This document shows, piece by piece, positions 11,799 to 21,762 of a stretch of 64,000 nt of DNA. The stretch spans positions 40,238,001 through 40,302,000 of the forward strand of contig OX485806.1 of assembly GCA_950295325.1 (NCBI GenBank), read 5' to 3'. Numbering within the stretch: the stretch's first letter is position 1; the number at the start of each line of letters is the position of its first letter. The translations under genes were made by a program, and so were the position numbers. Source of the DNA: Polytrichum commune (lineage: Eukaryota; Streptophyta; Polytrichopsida; Polytrichales; Polytrichaceae). The notes under the pieces are model-generated. The model ran no database searches and was not told the origin of the DNA. It saw only the letters and a program-made list of their open reading frames with translations.

Positions 11799-13298
11799 CA
11801 CGGGGAGGTCACTTAGTGCATTTTAAAAACGACGTGCGGCATAATATAGGGAGGATTAAAATCAATTGACATAAAAATTATAAAAGAATTCCAAATAATG
11901 AAGGGTCCATTAAAAGTACATAAGCCCATTACAAGTAAAATAGATAGGTATAAAATATGGGCCATTCCCTTTTAGTAAAAATAATATAGGGGCTGAAAAT
12001 AAGGATCTTAGGATGTATGTTTAGTAGAATCAATTTCGTACGCATGCCTCATGAGGGATGGATGAAAAATTACTCATCATTCACCCAAAAATGAATGAAA
12101 TTGGAAGCCTCAGTACAGGGAACCGGAAATTTTTTGCCAACCGTAGAAGTTGATGGGCATTCCATTTACAAGTCAACGTTTGTCTCGCAACTCAATGGTA
12201 ATGTTTTTCTATCCAAAGATAGATTAGCAAGAATTAAACATAGTATTCATTTCAACAACCATGATAATTGTCTCCAAGCAAGATCTTCATGTGGATCAAG
12301 TTTGTTATTTATAGGATCTAATTGTGGGGTGCATTTTGTCCAACGGAGCACAACAATGCTATTGTCAACTGTAAAATCCGCTGCCAAACGAAAAAGGGGA
12401 CGTTCAATGACTGATGTTAAAGCTGGAAATGCTACTAACATATTGAACGGAGTAGATTCCAGTTCATGGTGGGTGGGTAGGGTGCAGGCTATGCGGCGGC
12501 GTAATGGGAAACAATTTGGAATACTTAGGCAAGCGGTTGACCTCCTTGCTCGAACGGAGGAATCAGGGAGGAGAAATCCTAATAATCCCCACATCGAAGT
12601 AATGTTGCAATATTATAGAAAATATCCAAGCCGTAATAAATTTAAGTATGATCACACGGATAGCAAATGGATTGATGTAGATTGCATTATATCTACGGTA
12701 ACCATAAGCTACAATTCTACAAATGAGGTGTACACTCTTGATAGGAATGATTCAGAGCAACTGTCCAAGTTTGTGACAGAACGAACTATATAAGATTCAT
12801 GACCAAGCTTAAAGTGTTTCACACTATATGGTTTTGGTCTTCACTAGCATGTAAAGTGATTTTGAATAAAGGATTTTTATGGAGCGGGTGTTGTGTTTGT
12901 GAACACACACACAATCTTGTTGTGTTTGTAAACACACACTCAATCATGTTGTGTTCCATCCTAAGTCTTTTTTTTGTATTTTCACTTTAAGTTTTTGTAC
13001 TTGGTTTTTGCAATGGTACGTAATTTATATATTTTTTTGTTGTCATGCTTTTCCCATCACTTTTGCATTGCATACATTCTTAAATTCAGTTATTTTAATT
13101 AAAAGGAATATAGACTACAAAAAATTTCAATGACATGGGCATTATAAGTAATGGTAGGGTACAAAAAAATAGGTCATTTTAGAATATTATGTAATTATAG
13201 GGAGCTTTTAATTCGTGCCTTGGAGGTAAATAGCCCCTAAACAAATACCCCTCCGCCGCACGTGGTACACAAAAATCCTATTGAGTGACCTCCCCGTG
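11799..13298 (+). mobile_element. hAT-like DNA element with an internal ORF
   Basis: The termini CACGGGGAGGTCACT and AGTGACCTCCCCGTG are perfect 15-bp inverted repeats. An exact 8-bp duplication CTAACACT flanks the element (11791-11798 and 13299-13306). It sits inside solo LTR L1. The first 280 bp and last 180 bp match the MITE at 3323 and the ends of the element at 32280, whereas the middle, with ORF 12095-12793, is not found in those copies. No hAT transposase motif is visible, so this copy is probably mobilised in trans. Confidence 0.85.
12095..12793 (+). CDS. unrecognised 232-aa ORF carried by the hAT-like element
   Basis: The ORF is open for 232 codons in an AT-rich element and ends at 12793. 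The N-terminal part includes VEVDGHSIYKSTFVSQLNG and LSKDRLARIKHSIHF. A basic KRKRGRSM stretch (about residue 98) could be a nuclear-localisation or AT-hook-like signal. The C-terminal half (WWVGRVQAMRRRNGKQFG.., KFKYDHTDSKWIDVDCIIST, VYTLDRNDSEQLSKFV) is compact and domain-like. I do not recognise the family. It lacks known hAT transposase signatures. It could be captured host coding DNA or the element's own accessory protein. The start ATG is uncertain: an in-frame or alternative ATG lies a few bases upstream at the edge of the element's shared left end. Confidence 0.5.
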   Translation: MKLEASVQGTGNFLPTVEVDGHSIYKSTFVSQLNGNVFLSKDRLARIKHSIHFNNHDNCLQARSSCGSSLLFIGSNCGVHFVQRSTTMLLSTVKSAAKRKRGRSMTDVKAGNATNILNGVDSSSWWVGRVQAMRRRNGKQFGILRQAVDLLARTEESGRRNPNNPHIEVMLQYYRKYPSRNKFKYDHTDSKWIDVDCIISTVTISYNSTNEVYTLDRNDSEQLSKFVTERTI

Positions 13299-13559
13299 CT
13301 AACACTAAAGTTCTAACATCCTAACCCACACTTTTAATTTAAGTTCAATTCCTAGAATATCACTCTTTTTATGTTTTGAATTGTTTGATAAAAATCCAAA
13401 TCTAAATGCATAATATCAGTAGAAGAGGTTAAAAACACCTGTGGGCACCATGTTGGGCTCACAAAGAACACTTCAGAACGGCCATTGATGAAGAGAGAAT
13501 TTCCAACCTGAAGGCACTTCCAATGGATGTAAAGAATTCAAAATGCACACCCCAACATC

Positions 13560-13960
13560 TTCCTTCCCAAGGGGATTTGCATCAATACAATCCTTAGGAT
13601 CCGAGTTCCTACAACACCATCGGCCACGGGAACGCCACAACCATTGACTAGGACAACAACAAGATCAGGTTATAGCCGCGGGTCCGAGATCTACAGAGCC
13701 ATGAAGGCCATTAAAGCAAAAGAAAAATAAACAACCACAAATGTTATCACAAAAATAAAAGTAGTGTCTCGTATTGACGATCCAAACTTATAGGTCATAT
13801 CAATATACATTTACATGTCAAATGTATGGCTTGGTGATCGATTATATTTCAAGGACTTTGGTCTAATATTGGATATTCCATTGGTATTTTGTATTTCAAT
13901 CGGGTACACGGATTAAAGCATCGAGTGCCCAATCAAACATTCCCACTGAATTTGTGCCAA
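13560..13960. repeat. diverged repeat also found at 51.83-52.03 kb
   Basis: The segment around 13680-13905 (GGTCCGAGATCTACAGAGCC, then GCCATGAAGGCC, and near 13880 CATTGGTATTTTGTATTTCAA) matches 51835-52030 in the same orientation (AGAGCCATGGAGGCC; TTTGTATTTCAA). The shared coding-like stretch does not resolve to a known protein. Confidence 0.45.
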
Positions 13961-15480
13961 TGGCTGTGTTTTGCTGTTATACAAAAGTCGCAGATGCAAG
14001 ATTATGACAACTATATGCGTTGGTTGTTGAGGTCTTGCAGGCTTTAGTTTAGGATAAGTTGTCCAAAGCTTGGAATTTGTTGTTGTACCTATAGCTTGAT
14101 TGTATTCATCATCTAATTACACATACATCACAATCCATCAAGCAGGCAAGAAATATATACATATTGAGGCTCATTTTATACTTGGGGCAAGATTGAAGGT
14201 CAGCTTTTACTCCAAAAAATTGGTCCAATAAGACCACACAATTTCATCAAATCTAATCAATGAGGTTTATACTAGGGATGGGTCCGAACACTTACTCATT
14301 CCATGTGGCATCTTGGGTGGCACAATTTTAACGTCAAACCTTCAGGTTGGCTTGAAACAATTGGGCCTCATCACTTTACATATGACAAGGTTTGGCCCAA
14401 TAAAGTTGATAAAGTCGGGCCAGATTGAGGGTTGAATGCACATGAATCGGGCTAGTGCTTTAAAACACTATTGTTTTTTATATGTCAGTTTTTAGAAGCA
14501 TTTGTTCTAGAGTTGCTTTCACATCATAAGCATGTTTAAGACTATATATTCTAAGAAATTATATATATGAGTTTCAATACCTAGGACGTTTGGAGGAGTT
14601 AACCTAGATGCTCATCTAAGGTGGAGATACTTGCAAACTACAATTTAACATATTGTCTAACCCAACAATCTTGTAATATGCTATAATTCCCTTTAGGCCA
14701 TCAAAGGGCCCAAACTGATATAACGCTTTGGGCCTTATCATATTCATCTTGGGATTATGTTGGGTCGTGCATGCATAACATTCTTGAGTAGCCCAATGTA
14801 GATGGAGTAATTCGTATGTACTCATGATAGTAACATTAGAATGATTCCACATGGGCGCACATCTTCAATTGAATTTTGAAAGATAGGAGAAGGCTTCATG
14901 TCCGAAGATATGCAACAATTACTCGGTGTTGAGTAAATGAGAGCTTGCGAGTGGACTATGCTTGCAAATCATTCCAACATATTATCAGGAACTTGATTCT
15001 TAGAAACTTATTCTCAAAGCGTCCTTACAAGTCCAAAAGCTTCCGAAAGCTTTCTCGGGCTATATGGGCCTCTCCATGCACGAAAATGGGTTTTTAAGGA
15101 ATATACCTTTTTTGGAGATTAATTATATCAAAAGAGATCTTATTTTAAATTAACTATCTATCAACTGCACTTTGTAAATTGGTGGTTACTTTTTAATGTC
15201 ATTCAAGTTTAGGATTCAATTACGTTGTACATGGTTTGGGTGTGCTCAGTTCCAGATACATATAACTAAATTGATGGTCAATGTCCGATATGGCTATATT
15301 TTTATTTTCTCCTTGCCATAAGATAATGTACTAAATATATCAAGCCCTTAGGAAAAAATGATTCAAGATTTGACAAGGACTCGTAGAAATTCTATGTATA
15401 GGTTGTACTTTGAACCCGCTAAAAATTCAAAGGTTAAGAATATTATGTTGGATATGTGTGGGTTTGTACCCAGGGGGGTG
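13960..15480 (-). repeat. repeat R, copy 1 (inverted)
   Basis: This 1.5-kb segment is the reverse complement of the repeats at 36.93-38.0 kb and 52.2-54.06 kb. Shared landmarks include GGAGTTAACCTAGATGCTCA (14597), a block around GGGCCCAAACTGATATAACG (14706), TGGGTCGTGCATGCATAACA (14761) and AGCCCTTAGGAAAAAATGAT (15343). No coding potential survives the divergence. The unit could be a non-coding retroelement fragment or a long LTR. Bases 15480-15850 to its right hold nothing recognised. Confidence 0.7.
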
Positions 15481-15892
15481 CAATGAAATTCCATACTTGT
15501 ACCAATCAGGTGTATAGAACGGGTATTAATTATGACTATGGGTTACAAAATATACATAGAGCTAGGTTTTTTTTTTCCTAGCAATGTAATTATATTAACT
15601 TGCCCATTTCAAAATATTGGAATTCATCATGAAATTACGACAAAGACACACATATACAGGAGATTATAGATAGTTAAGATGAATTATTGAAATATATTCA
15701 CCTATAAATATTGGAAGTCGATTTATTGCAAGCTTTCTCTTGTTTACATATGTTTTTGCTCGTTTAACTTTCTATTTTACTTTTGCATGGTATATGCACT
15801 TCTTAATATTTCTTAACAAGAAATACCTGCTGCAACTTCCTACCTGTTCAACTTACAAGGGCCCTCAAAACTTCACATCACGTCTCTCCAGT

Positions 15893-16035
15893 ATCTAGGA
15901 AACTTGTAGATGTAACGCTGGTGAAATAGTTACATCTACCACAACCCTAGATATTGGGACGGAGATCTTGAACTTAAGGCCCACTCTAAGTCCTTATGTA
16001 TGTATATAAATATATATCCAAGTGGAACCCAAAAG
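15893..16035 (+). promoter_or_regulatory. promoter remnant of oxidoreductase copy B
   Basis: The nested inverted repeat of copy A recurs here: ATCTAGG (15893), TAGATGT (15907), ACATCTA (15932), CCTAGAT (15946). A TATA-like TATATAAATATATATCC follows near 16000. All four half-sites are perfect even though the gene downstream is dead, which suggests recent loss or another role for the site. Confidence 0.55.
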
Positions 16036-16818
16036 CTAACTAGGTTTCAAATCCACTGCTCTCTCAGTGATCAAATTGTGAAAACTTTGCAGATAAGGGA
16101 AGCTGTTGTTGCTGGAGTTTTCTTTCTTTATTTCTTTCTTTCTTTCTTTTTTAAAATAAAAATTTAATACCAGATCAGCAAGGATATATTTTTTCCCGTT
16201 CAACAGTTTTGGCCCAGTCGACTGTTTTGTCTAGATACTGCGACGATTAATTGCAAGCAAGCTTAGTTACGTAGGAAATGTTCAGGGGAACCATTGTTAC
16301 TAGGCTAAATTACCTGGTCTTGGAAGTAGAAGTTTGAGTTTCATGAGGTTTCTTAAGCCAACTTGTGGGTAGTCCACATCAAGTAGACGTATGTTATTTG
16401 GATTCATTTCCTTGTGCACCCACTTCTTGTAGAATATGAAATATGCAATGAGTGCGAGATGATTAGCAAATCCAAATCACGCCCATAGCGATTTGCGTCA
16501 TTATTTTTGGAACTCATGTGAATATCGTTTACTATCAAAATGAAGGTTCTTGTGCTTATCATGCGCCCAGTCATTTAGGTCCCCCCAATCATGTTGCATG
16601 TTAAGCCTAGAATGGTCAGCAGATTTTGAACATGTAATCTAATCTCTTTTTCACACATGTCGTTTGGGTGTCCGTTTTTACATTCACACTTAATCACATG
16701 CCACTCAAATATAGATGTCCAGATTATTGCTATGTTCGATATAGGCACGTCTACCTTACCTCAATCAATATGTCACGAGTTCACCTTAGTGGTGTTCATA
16801 GAATTTCAATCCAGTGCA

Positions 16819-18629
16819 TGAAGGTTAAAAGTAATAGCAAGAGCAATTGTCTAGAATGGCACAAATTTGAAGCTAATGGAAAAAGAAGTGCCTGAGCCGA
16901 CACATGGGCATGTGGTAGTGCAAACCACCATAAGGCCAATCCTCCTTGTGGACCTCTATTTTTCTCATCAAGTATGTCGGGAAGTTTTGCAACCAATTGT
17001 CCCTGGGTATGCGAGATTTGAAATTGTCCACTTGGTACAATTTTTAACTTATAGTTGCATGAAATCATTGAAATAGCTTGAATTTTTGAGGATGTTGATG
17101 TGTATAAAGTTCTTGGCTATGGGACCTAAATGATCAGCGAGAGGAGAGTGGAGGATGAGCTGCAATTTTACAACTCATTAGACCTCCACCTACTCAATTT
17201 AATTATGGGGCATAATCAATATGTTCATAGATTGAAACTAGAGGTTATGGTTGGAATGATTTATGTGTGGACTAAAAAGCATAGGGGAATTGTAAGAAAT
17301 GGATGAAAACACATGAGATTGTTTTGGATTTTGAAGAGTTTTTAATAGTATTATTTCATGGCTATGGACTACATAAGTGATGAGAGAAGAGTGAACAACT
17401 TGGTGCAATAGCATTAAGCTAGACGTCCACCTACTCAAGTTATTTATGGGACATAACCCATATGCCGATGGACCACAATTGGAGGCTACGATTCATATGC
17501 TCCTTGCGTGAAAAACAAACATAGTAGAATTGCTAGAAGTGTTGTCCACTTGAATGAGCTACCAGTTATGGCTTCAATGAGGGAAATCAAAATAATTGGG
17601 GTTGTGGTGGGGAGAAGGGCTAAGATGCGACGAGCGAGGGATACATATAATCTTCACCTTGAACTTGGTGTTGGGTACATCAACTCAATCTTTCCAATAG
17701 CTCAAAGGAAGAGTGATTCATGCCTTACCTGGAACTCTAGATTGACGTTTGTTACATTGGTATACTAATTATAATGCGTTCCCTTGGCTAGGAAATATTG
17801 ATTTCAACTTGAAGGCAAATTTGGACTTGCATATGTGTAATGAGCAGGTTATGCTATGCAGATAGGGGAAGAAGTGACAAAATTAAAGTTCAGGCAACCA
17901 TTCTTGCACCATGGCGCCGAACACAAAGAAGGCGCATGGTAGGACTATGTGGAGGCCCCTGAGAACGCCGCATGGCTAATCCTGACCTTGGTGATTGATG
18001 AAGCTGCCTCCCAATTTGTGATCAACCCCTGGACAGCGTATGGGCTCATTGAGGACTTGCAAGTGACAAAAAGCGAATACCTCTTGCAATTTGTCGCCGG
18101 CTTGGGAGTAGGCCGACATGTGATCCAAATGGCAAAACATTAGTGGGGCATCAAGGCAATCAACGTGGTGCGTTGGGCACAGCAAAAGTCAGAGCTAGAG
18201 GCCCTTGGGGTGGACAAGGTCATCTTATCGAGCAATGAAGACTTGGTTTCCTGGGTAAAGAAAATCACGCACGGGACGCTCATGTACGGGGCCATAGATC
18301 CAATTGGCGGCAAGTTCACGAAAACAATTGGCTCGTGCGTGAGGTCTGGGGGCAATGCAATTTTGTAGGGGTCCTTGGCCGGCACTCTCAACACAATGGT
18401 GGGGTTGTTGGACCTTGTCCAGGGTGTGAAACTCTTAGGATGGAGTCTCAACAATTACATCGAGGAGGAAAAGAGGTGAACTGCATTAACTCAAGAGGTG
18501 GGGAAGCTGATGGCAGAGAATGTCCTGGAGCCGTTGAGTAGAGAGAGATTTGATCTCGCAGACATAGAGGAAGCATTGAACTGCTCAGAGAAAAATGCTC
18601 GTGGTGGCAAAGTTCTGCTTACAGGGTGA
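16819..18629 (+). pseudogene. MDR oxidoreductase copy B, unprocessed pseudogene
   Basis: It is colinear with copy A including the intron, so it arose by DNA duplication and not retroposition. The exon 1 remnant lies at about 16837-17034. The start ATG has become ATA (GTAATAGCAAGAGC) and a TAG follows ten codons later. Exon 2 begins at GCAG near 17860, keeps INPWTAYGLIEDLQ and ERFDLADIEEAL, but has a deletion near 17890, a TAG replacing the Tyr codon after QMAKH (about 18141), a TAG near 18366 and further frame changes. No product is expected. The intron lacks the hAT MITE present in copy A. Confidence 0.9.
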
Positions 18630-18639
18630 ATGCCCTGAT

Positions 18640-19265
18640 AGATAGATGTAACTCTCAGCTTCCTGAAGAAACAAGCACAAATGAGGAGCCTAAAGGAGTC
18701 TTGAAGAGTTGTGAAGAGGGTTAATATCTGTAAGCAAGTGAAGGTAGGGTTGTTGGAAGAGCCCAGAACCATGTAAAGTGTTTCTTTTTCAAGTACTTTT
18801 GTGTCTGCTGCAACACAATCACAACCAATGCCCGTCAAGCAGTTGGAAATAAGTTCATGTAGCAGTTAACAAGGGCTCTGTATATATAACCTATACAGCC
18901 TTGGAGGCAAAATTCCCCTGACAAGCTCAGAGTCTATAGTGTGAAGCAGTGGAGACATGTACGAAGGTTACGTGTAGCAAGGGACCGTACGTGAATGGAA
19001 GACACCGGAACCCCATGAAGTGTGTGTCTCCAAGCACTTTATATCTGTTGCACAATTTGTACCTAATCCAAACAAGCAATTGAAGAATGCTGAGAAGAGC
19101 TATGTAACCTCTAGAGCCTGCTCTTGGAGAAAGCCACTGGCAATTTGAAAAGATATATGGAAATGAAATGTCACGGTTTGTAAGATATGGAGTTTTTCCA
19201 ACTTTTGATCGCATACAAAAACTACACTTTCATTGAAACAATAAAATTGGTATCAAAGTTCTCAT
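18640..19265 (+). repeat. possible LTR end with primer-binding-site-like motif
   Basis: The segment has two diverged tandem units (about 18760-18900 and 19000-19115) sharing TGTGTCT.., TGCAACA/TGCACAA and a CTCT..TATA/CTATGTAACCT end. It ends in AATAAAATTGGTATCAAAGTT (read in two parts: AATAAAAT, then TGGTATCAAAG at 19248-19258), which resembles the initiator-Met tRNA primer site TGGTATCAGAG that follows plant Copia LTRs. No gag or pol was recognised downstream, although GTCGCAGATGCAGGATACGA near 19372 is shared with repeat R1 (GTCGCAGATGCAAGATTATG near 13990). Confidence 0.35.
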
Positions 19266-19579
19266 GTCACCTCTCGTGTCTATCAACTGGAGCCTATTAA
19301 AAAATTCAACTGCCAAATCAGACATTCTTGTTGGACTAGAGCCAGTGAATGCATTTTCTCTTTAGACAACTGTCGCAGATGCAGGATACGACATTTATGT
19401 TCATTGGCTGAACACTGGAAGGCCAATGAGATTTGAGTTCTTCATTTGCTAACCATCTGAAGTGCGAGGACAACTGGACTTAGAATAGAGGTAAGGTAGA
19501 ATAGGGGTAAGAATAGAGGTAAGGTAGATGTGCACATTAAATGGTCTGATCTTAAATGGACACGATTTGGATTTGCTAA

Positions 19580-21762
19580 TCATCTCACTCTGCACAAAAG
19601 AGCTCGAAGCTGGGCAGCCTCTGCCGCCATGTCTTCAAAGGTTCGGTCCTTCCGCTCTTTATCCAGATTCAGCTTCTCTGCCAGCTGCTTCTCCTTTTCA
19701 TCAATCTGTACAATCAAAGCCCCAAACCACAAAGTGTTCAGAAAAATAGGCACCCATAGAAAGGAACTATGGGAGATCTCTATAAAGCACACAATACCAG
19801 AAGATAAGTTGATCTGGGTAATTTCAAATTGGTCACACACTTCAGGACTTCATTGGTATATGGTAATCCATTCGCAAGCCGACACAATTAGGAAAAAGCG
19901 ATATCGGGAACTTACCACATCATAGATTTCATCATTATTTTCAAAATCACCTCCCTTTCTTGGAAGAATATGCACATGGACATGTGGCACAGTTTGTCCT
20001 GCTTGCGGGCCATCCTGAAAGCATTTATGTTTACAAGAATTAGAGACAAAAGTTACTGAACAATTTGTTGATCTTCGACAAACCAAGACCCGGAGCTTAT
20101 TATGAGCTTCAATAACACATTTAAAAGAGGACACTGTCAATCACACTCGAAGCGCTTTTTCAAAACAAAACAAATAGGTAGACAGAAAAGTTGACACCAA
20201 TAAGATTACCAGAAGATAAAGGTCGTCCATACCTGAATAGCAAATGTTAAGGATGTGGCTTTATAAAAGGGCTCAATCTTTTCGCCAATGCGCTTTGCAG
20301 TGACCCACAAGTCAGCAGTCTCCTCAGGAGTCAGGTCCAGAAACCGATGAACTACCCTCCGAGGGCTCACCAGAACATGTTTAATTTGTGGTTAAGGTAT
20401 ATTTCACATGCAAGTTTTACACTGCACAAAAGATTGGTATACATATTTGAAACCTGCTGCTGGGTCATTCTACAGTTGATCTCCGTTTGACAACAAATAT
20501 ACCCCCCCTGACAACCTCGTTCCCAAGGCCTAAACCTGGATCCCATGGGAACTCCAAGGTCAAGCCCCCTAAGGCCAAAATAGTGCTCAAATGGGAGACC
20601 TTCCTAGCACTATTTATAGTGCACCCTACCATTGTGGTCCACCTAATCGTAGTGGGCATAATCCAAGTGAACCACATAATTCTTTTGACCAACCACATGG
20701 GAACCTAGGAGCTTGCCCTTAGGGGTAGATAGATAGGTGCAGGTTGGCTTGTCCACACCTGTATTTGAAACCCTCGTAGCACCAGTCATGGTTGTCTAGA
20801 TTTATTGCCACTGGAGGGGTAGCTTGAACCCAAGGCCATAACCTAGATCACATGAGAATTTTGAGGCTATGCTGCCTAAGGCCATAATAGTGCTCAGATG
20901 GGAGACCTTCGTAGCACTTGATTTCCAATACACCCTACCAACTATGGTCCACCCAATCATAGTGATAGTAAATAGGTTTCCACATAGGTTAACCAACCAT
21001 GTGGAAACCTTGGGGCTTGTCCTTGGGAGAGATTAGGTTGGCTTGTCCACACCCATTGTTCACCTTTCATAGGAGGCCATAGTCTTCCAAGTTCTAATTC
21101 TCGCGATGTCCGTTTCAAAATTACATACAGAATTGGATTATCTCGAAGATGAAGCAACACCATAATTCACGCCATTGGCAACATCAAAGTCATCTCTTTC
21201 TTCCTCTCACTACATTCATGTTCCCATTCATCCACAAGCTTTTCTAGCATCCTACTAAGGCTTTTAGAGAATCATGATTAATCTATGCTACAACCTTACG
21301 TGTTAGAAGGATATGACCTGCAAATCAACACAAACACACAAGATTGCATTAAATAATGCCTCATCACTTGTTGGGCAATGGAAGAAAACCACCAACTACA
21401 GTTTTAGAGTGCTTAGAAGGGAGGGACCCATCTCTAAAGTCCATACTTGGATTCCCATAAATGACATGCCACTCAGTTCGCCATTGCTAACCCTCCTCTA
21501 TGTGTGATAATTAATATGCAATAACTCGTGACACATCTATTGCTGGCTGCCTTCTTTGTACAAATTTTCGGGTAAAGGCCTAATTGAAGTCTTCTGCAAC
21601 TTTGAAATCCTAAAAAATAGGAAAACAAGGTGAAATAATGCCATCAAGGACTTTACCAGGAACAACAGGCTTCAGATTGACAAATCCATATGAATGCTCC
21701 GTGATTAAAAACACCTCTGAGGGGTCGATCTTGAATTTCCCAAAGTAAAACACCTCGTCTGT
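19580..21762 (-). CDS. FHIT: FHIT-type bis(5'-adenosyl)-triphosphatase (HIT family), 5' end missing
   Basis: Four exons are placed on the minus strand: 21657-21762 ([28 protein letters not shown]), 20233-20380 ([26 protein letters not shown]), 19916-20014 ([25 protein letters not shown]) and 19580-19705 ([20 protein letters not shown]..). The HIT histidine triad HVHVHI is intact, as are the FHIT-specific QDGPQAGQT and the C-terminal helix. The enzyme hydrolyses Ap3A-like dinucleotides. Most junctions are canonical. The exception is the acceptor of the 20380 exon, where the bases before HVLV read TTAAA with no AG, so this gene may be impaired. No exon with the initiating Met was found upstream. 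The large intron at 20381-21656 holds a 5S-derived repeat. Confidence 0.8.
20500..21060 (+). repeat. two 5S-rRNA-derived repeat units (Cassandra/SINE3-like)
   Basis: Two units about 305 bp apart each carry a 5S rRNA-like block. The first (20536-20628) reads GGATCCCATGGGAACTCC, GTCAAGC, ATGGGAGACCTTC and GTGCACCCT, matching the 5S order GGATCCCAT..AACTCC..TTAAGC..ATGGGTGACC..GCACCCT. The second (20841-20938) retains AGTGCTCAGATGGGAGACCT. Both are followed by a shared GGTTGGCTTGTCCACACC tail. They are not functional 5S genes: they are diverged and have an altered 5' third. The spacing and total length (about 560 bp) suit a Cassandra-type TRIM with 5S in its LTRs, or a 5S-derived SINE dimer. They lie antisense in a FHIT intron. 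Confidence 0.7.

Larger units (their letters stand above)
10573..13463 (-). mobile_element. solo LTR L1, with a hAT-like element inside
   Basis: On the minus strand it starts TGTGAGCCCAACATGGTGCC at 13463 and ends GCTCACA at 10573, flanked by an exact AAGAA duplication (10568-10572 and 13464-13468). The start, the ACATAAAAAGAGTGA tract about 90 bp in, and the end block (CCTGGACTAGGATGCTTAAA, GGTGGGGGTTT) match the other family copies. Without the nested element (11799-13298) it is about 1.4 kb. It belongs with L4, L5 and L9, which share a GC-rich centre. ORFs at 10604-10786, 11245-11757 and 11397-11744 are LTR sequence, not genes. Confidence 0.85.
5636..13560 (-). pseudogene. DUF7869-type transposase-like gene, broken and interrupted
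   Basis: Read from high to low coordinates, a degraded protein is spread over about 13560-13469, 10572-10418, 10417-9880, 9880-9563, 7172-6210 and 6178-5636. Blocks I recognise from plant and animal DUF7869 proteins are FPRDKMKSLRQEMWLADF, KLEVHRNMHFDAEGCKVVTL, SIMRPNEILTIIHDKMDHA, VQLDNCAKDNKCRYVFCFWS, GHTHDDIDASFGHWSMKLH and APSFRLVVDCYKGYM. The Asp/His-rich block (about 6770-6715) may be catalytic, as in an RNase H-like transposase, but that is inference. Damage includes a frameshift near 9880, an in-frame TAG replacing an expected Trp near 6328, and a stop near 6205. A solo LTR (10573-13463) splits the 5' part. Removing it with one duplication copy rejoins one open frame (..GRSEVF/FMMVSTCG..). 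The family assignment is from memory of conserved motifs. Confidence 0.65.

Noticed and set aside
20536-20938. Functional 5S rRNA genes
   Set aside because: Both blocks are strongly diverged, lack a recognisable first third and sit in a repeat unit with a shared non-5S tail.
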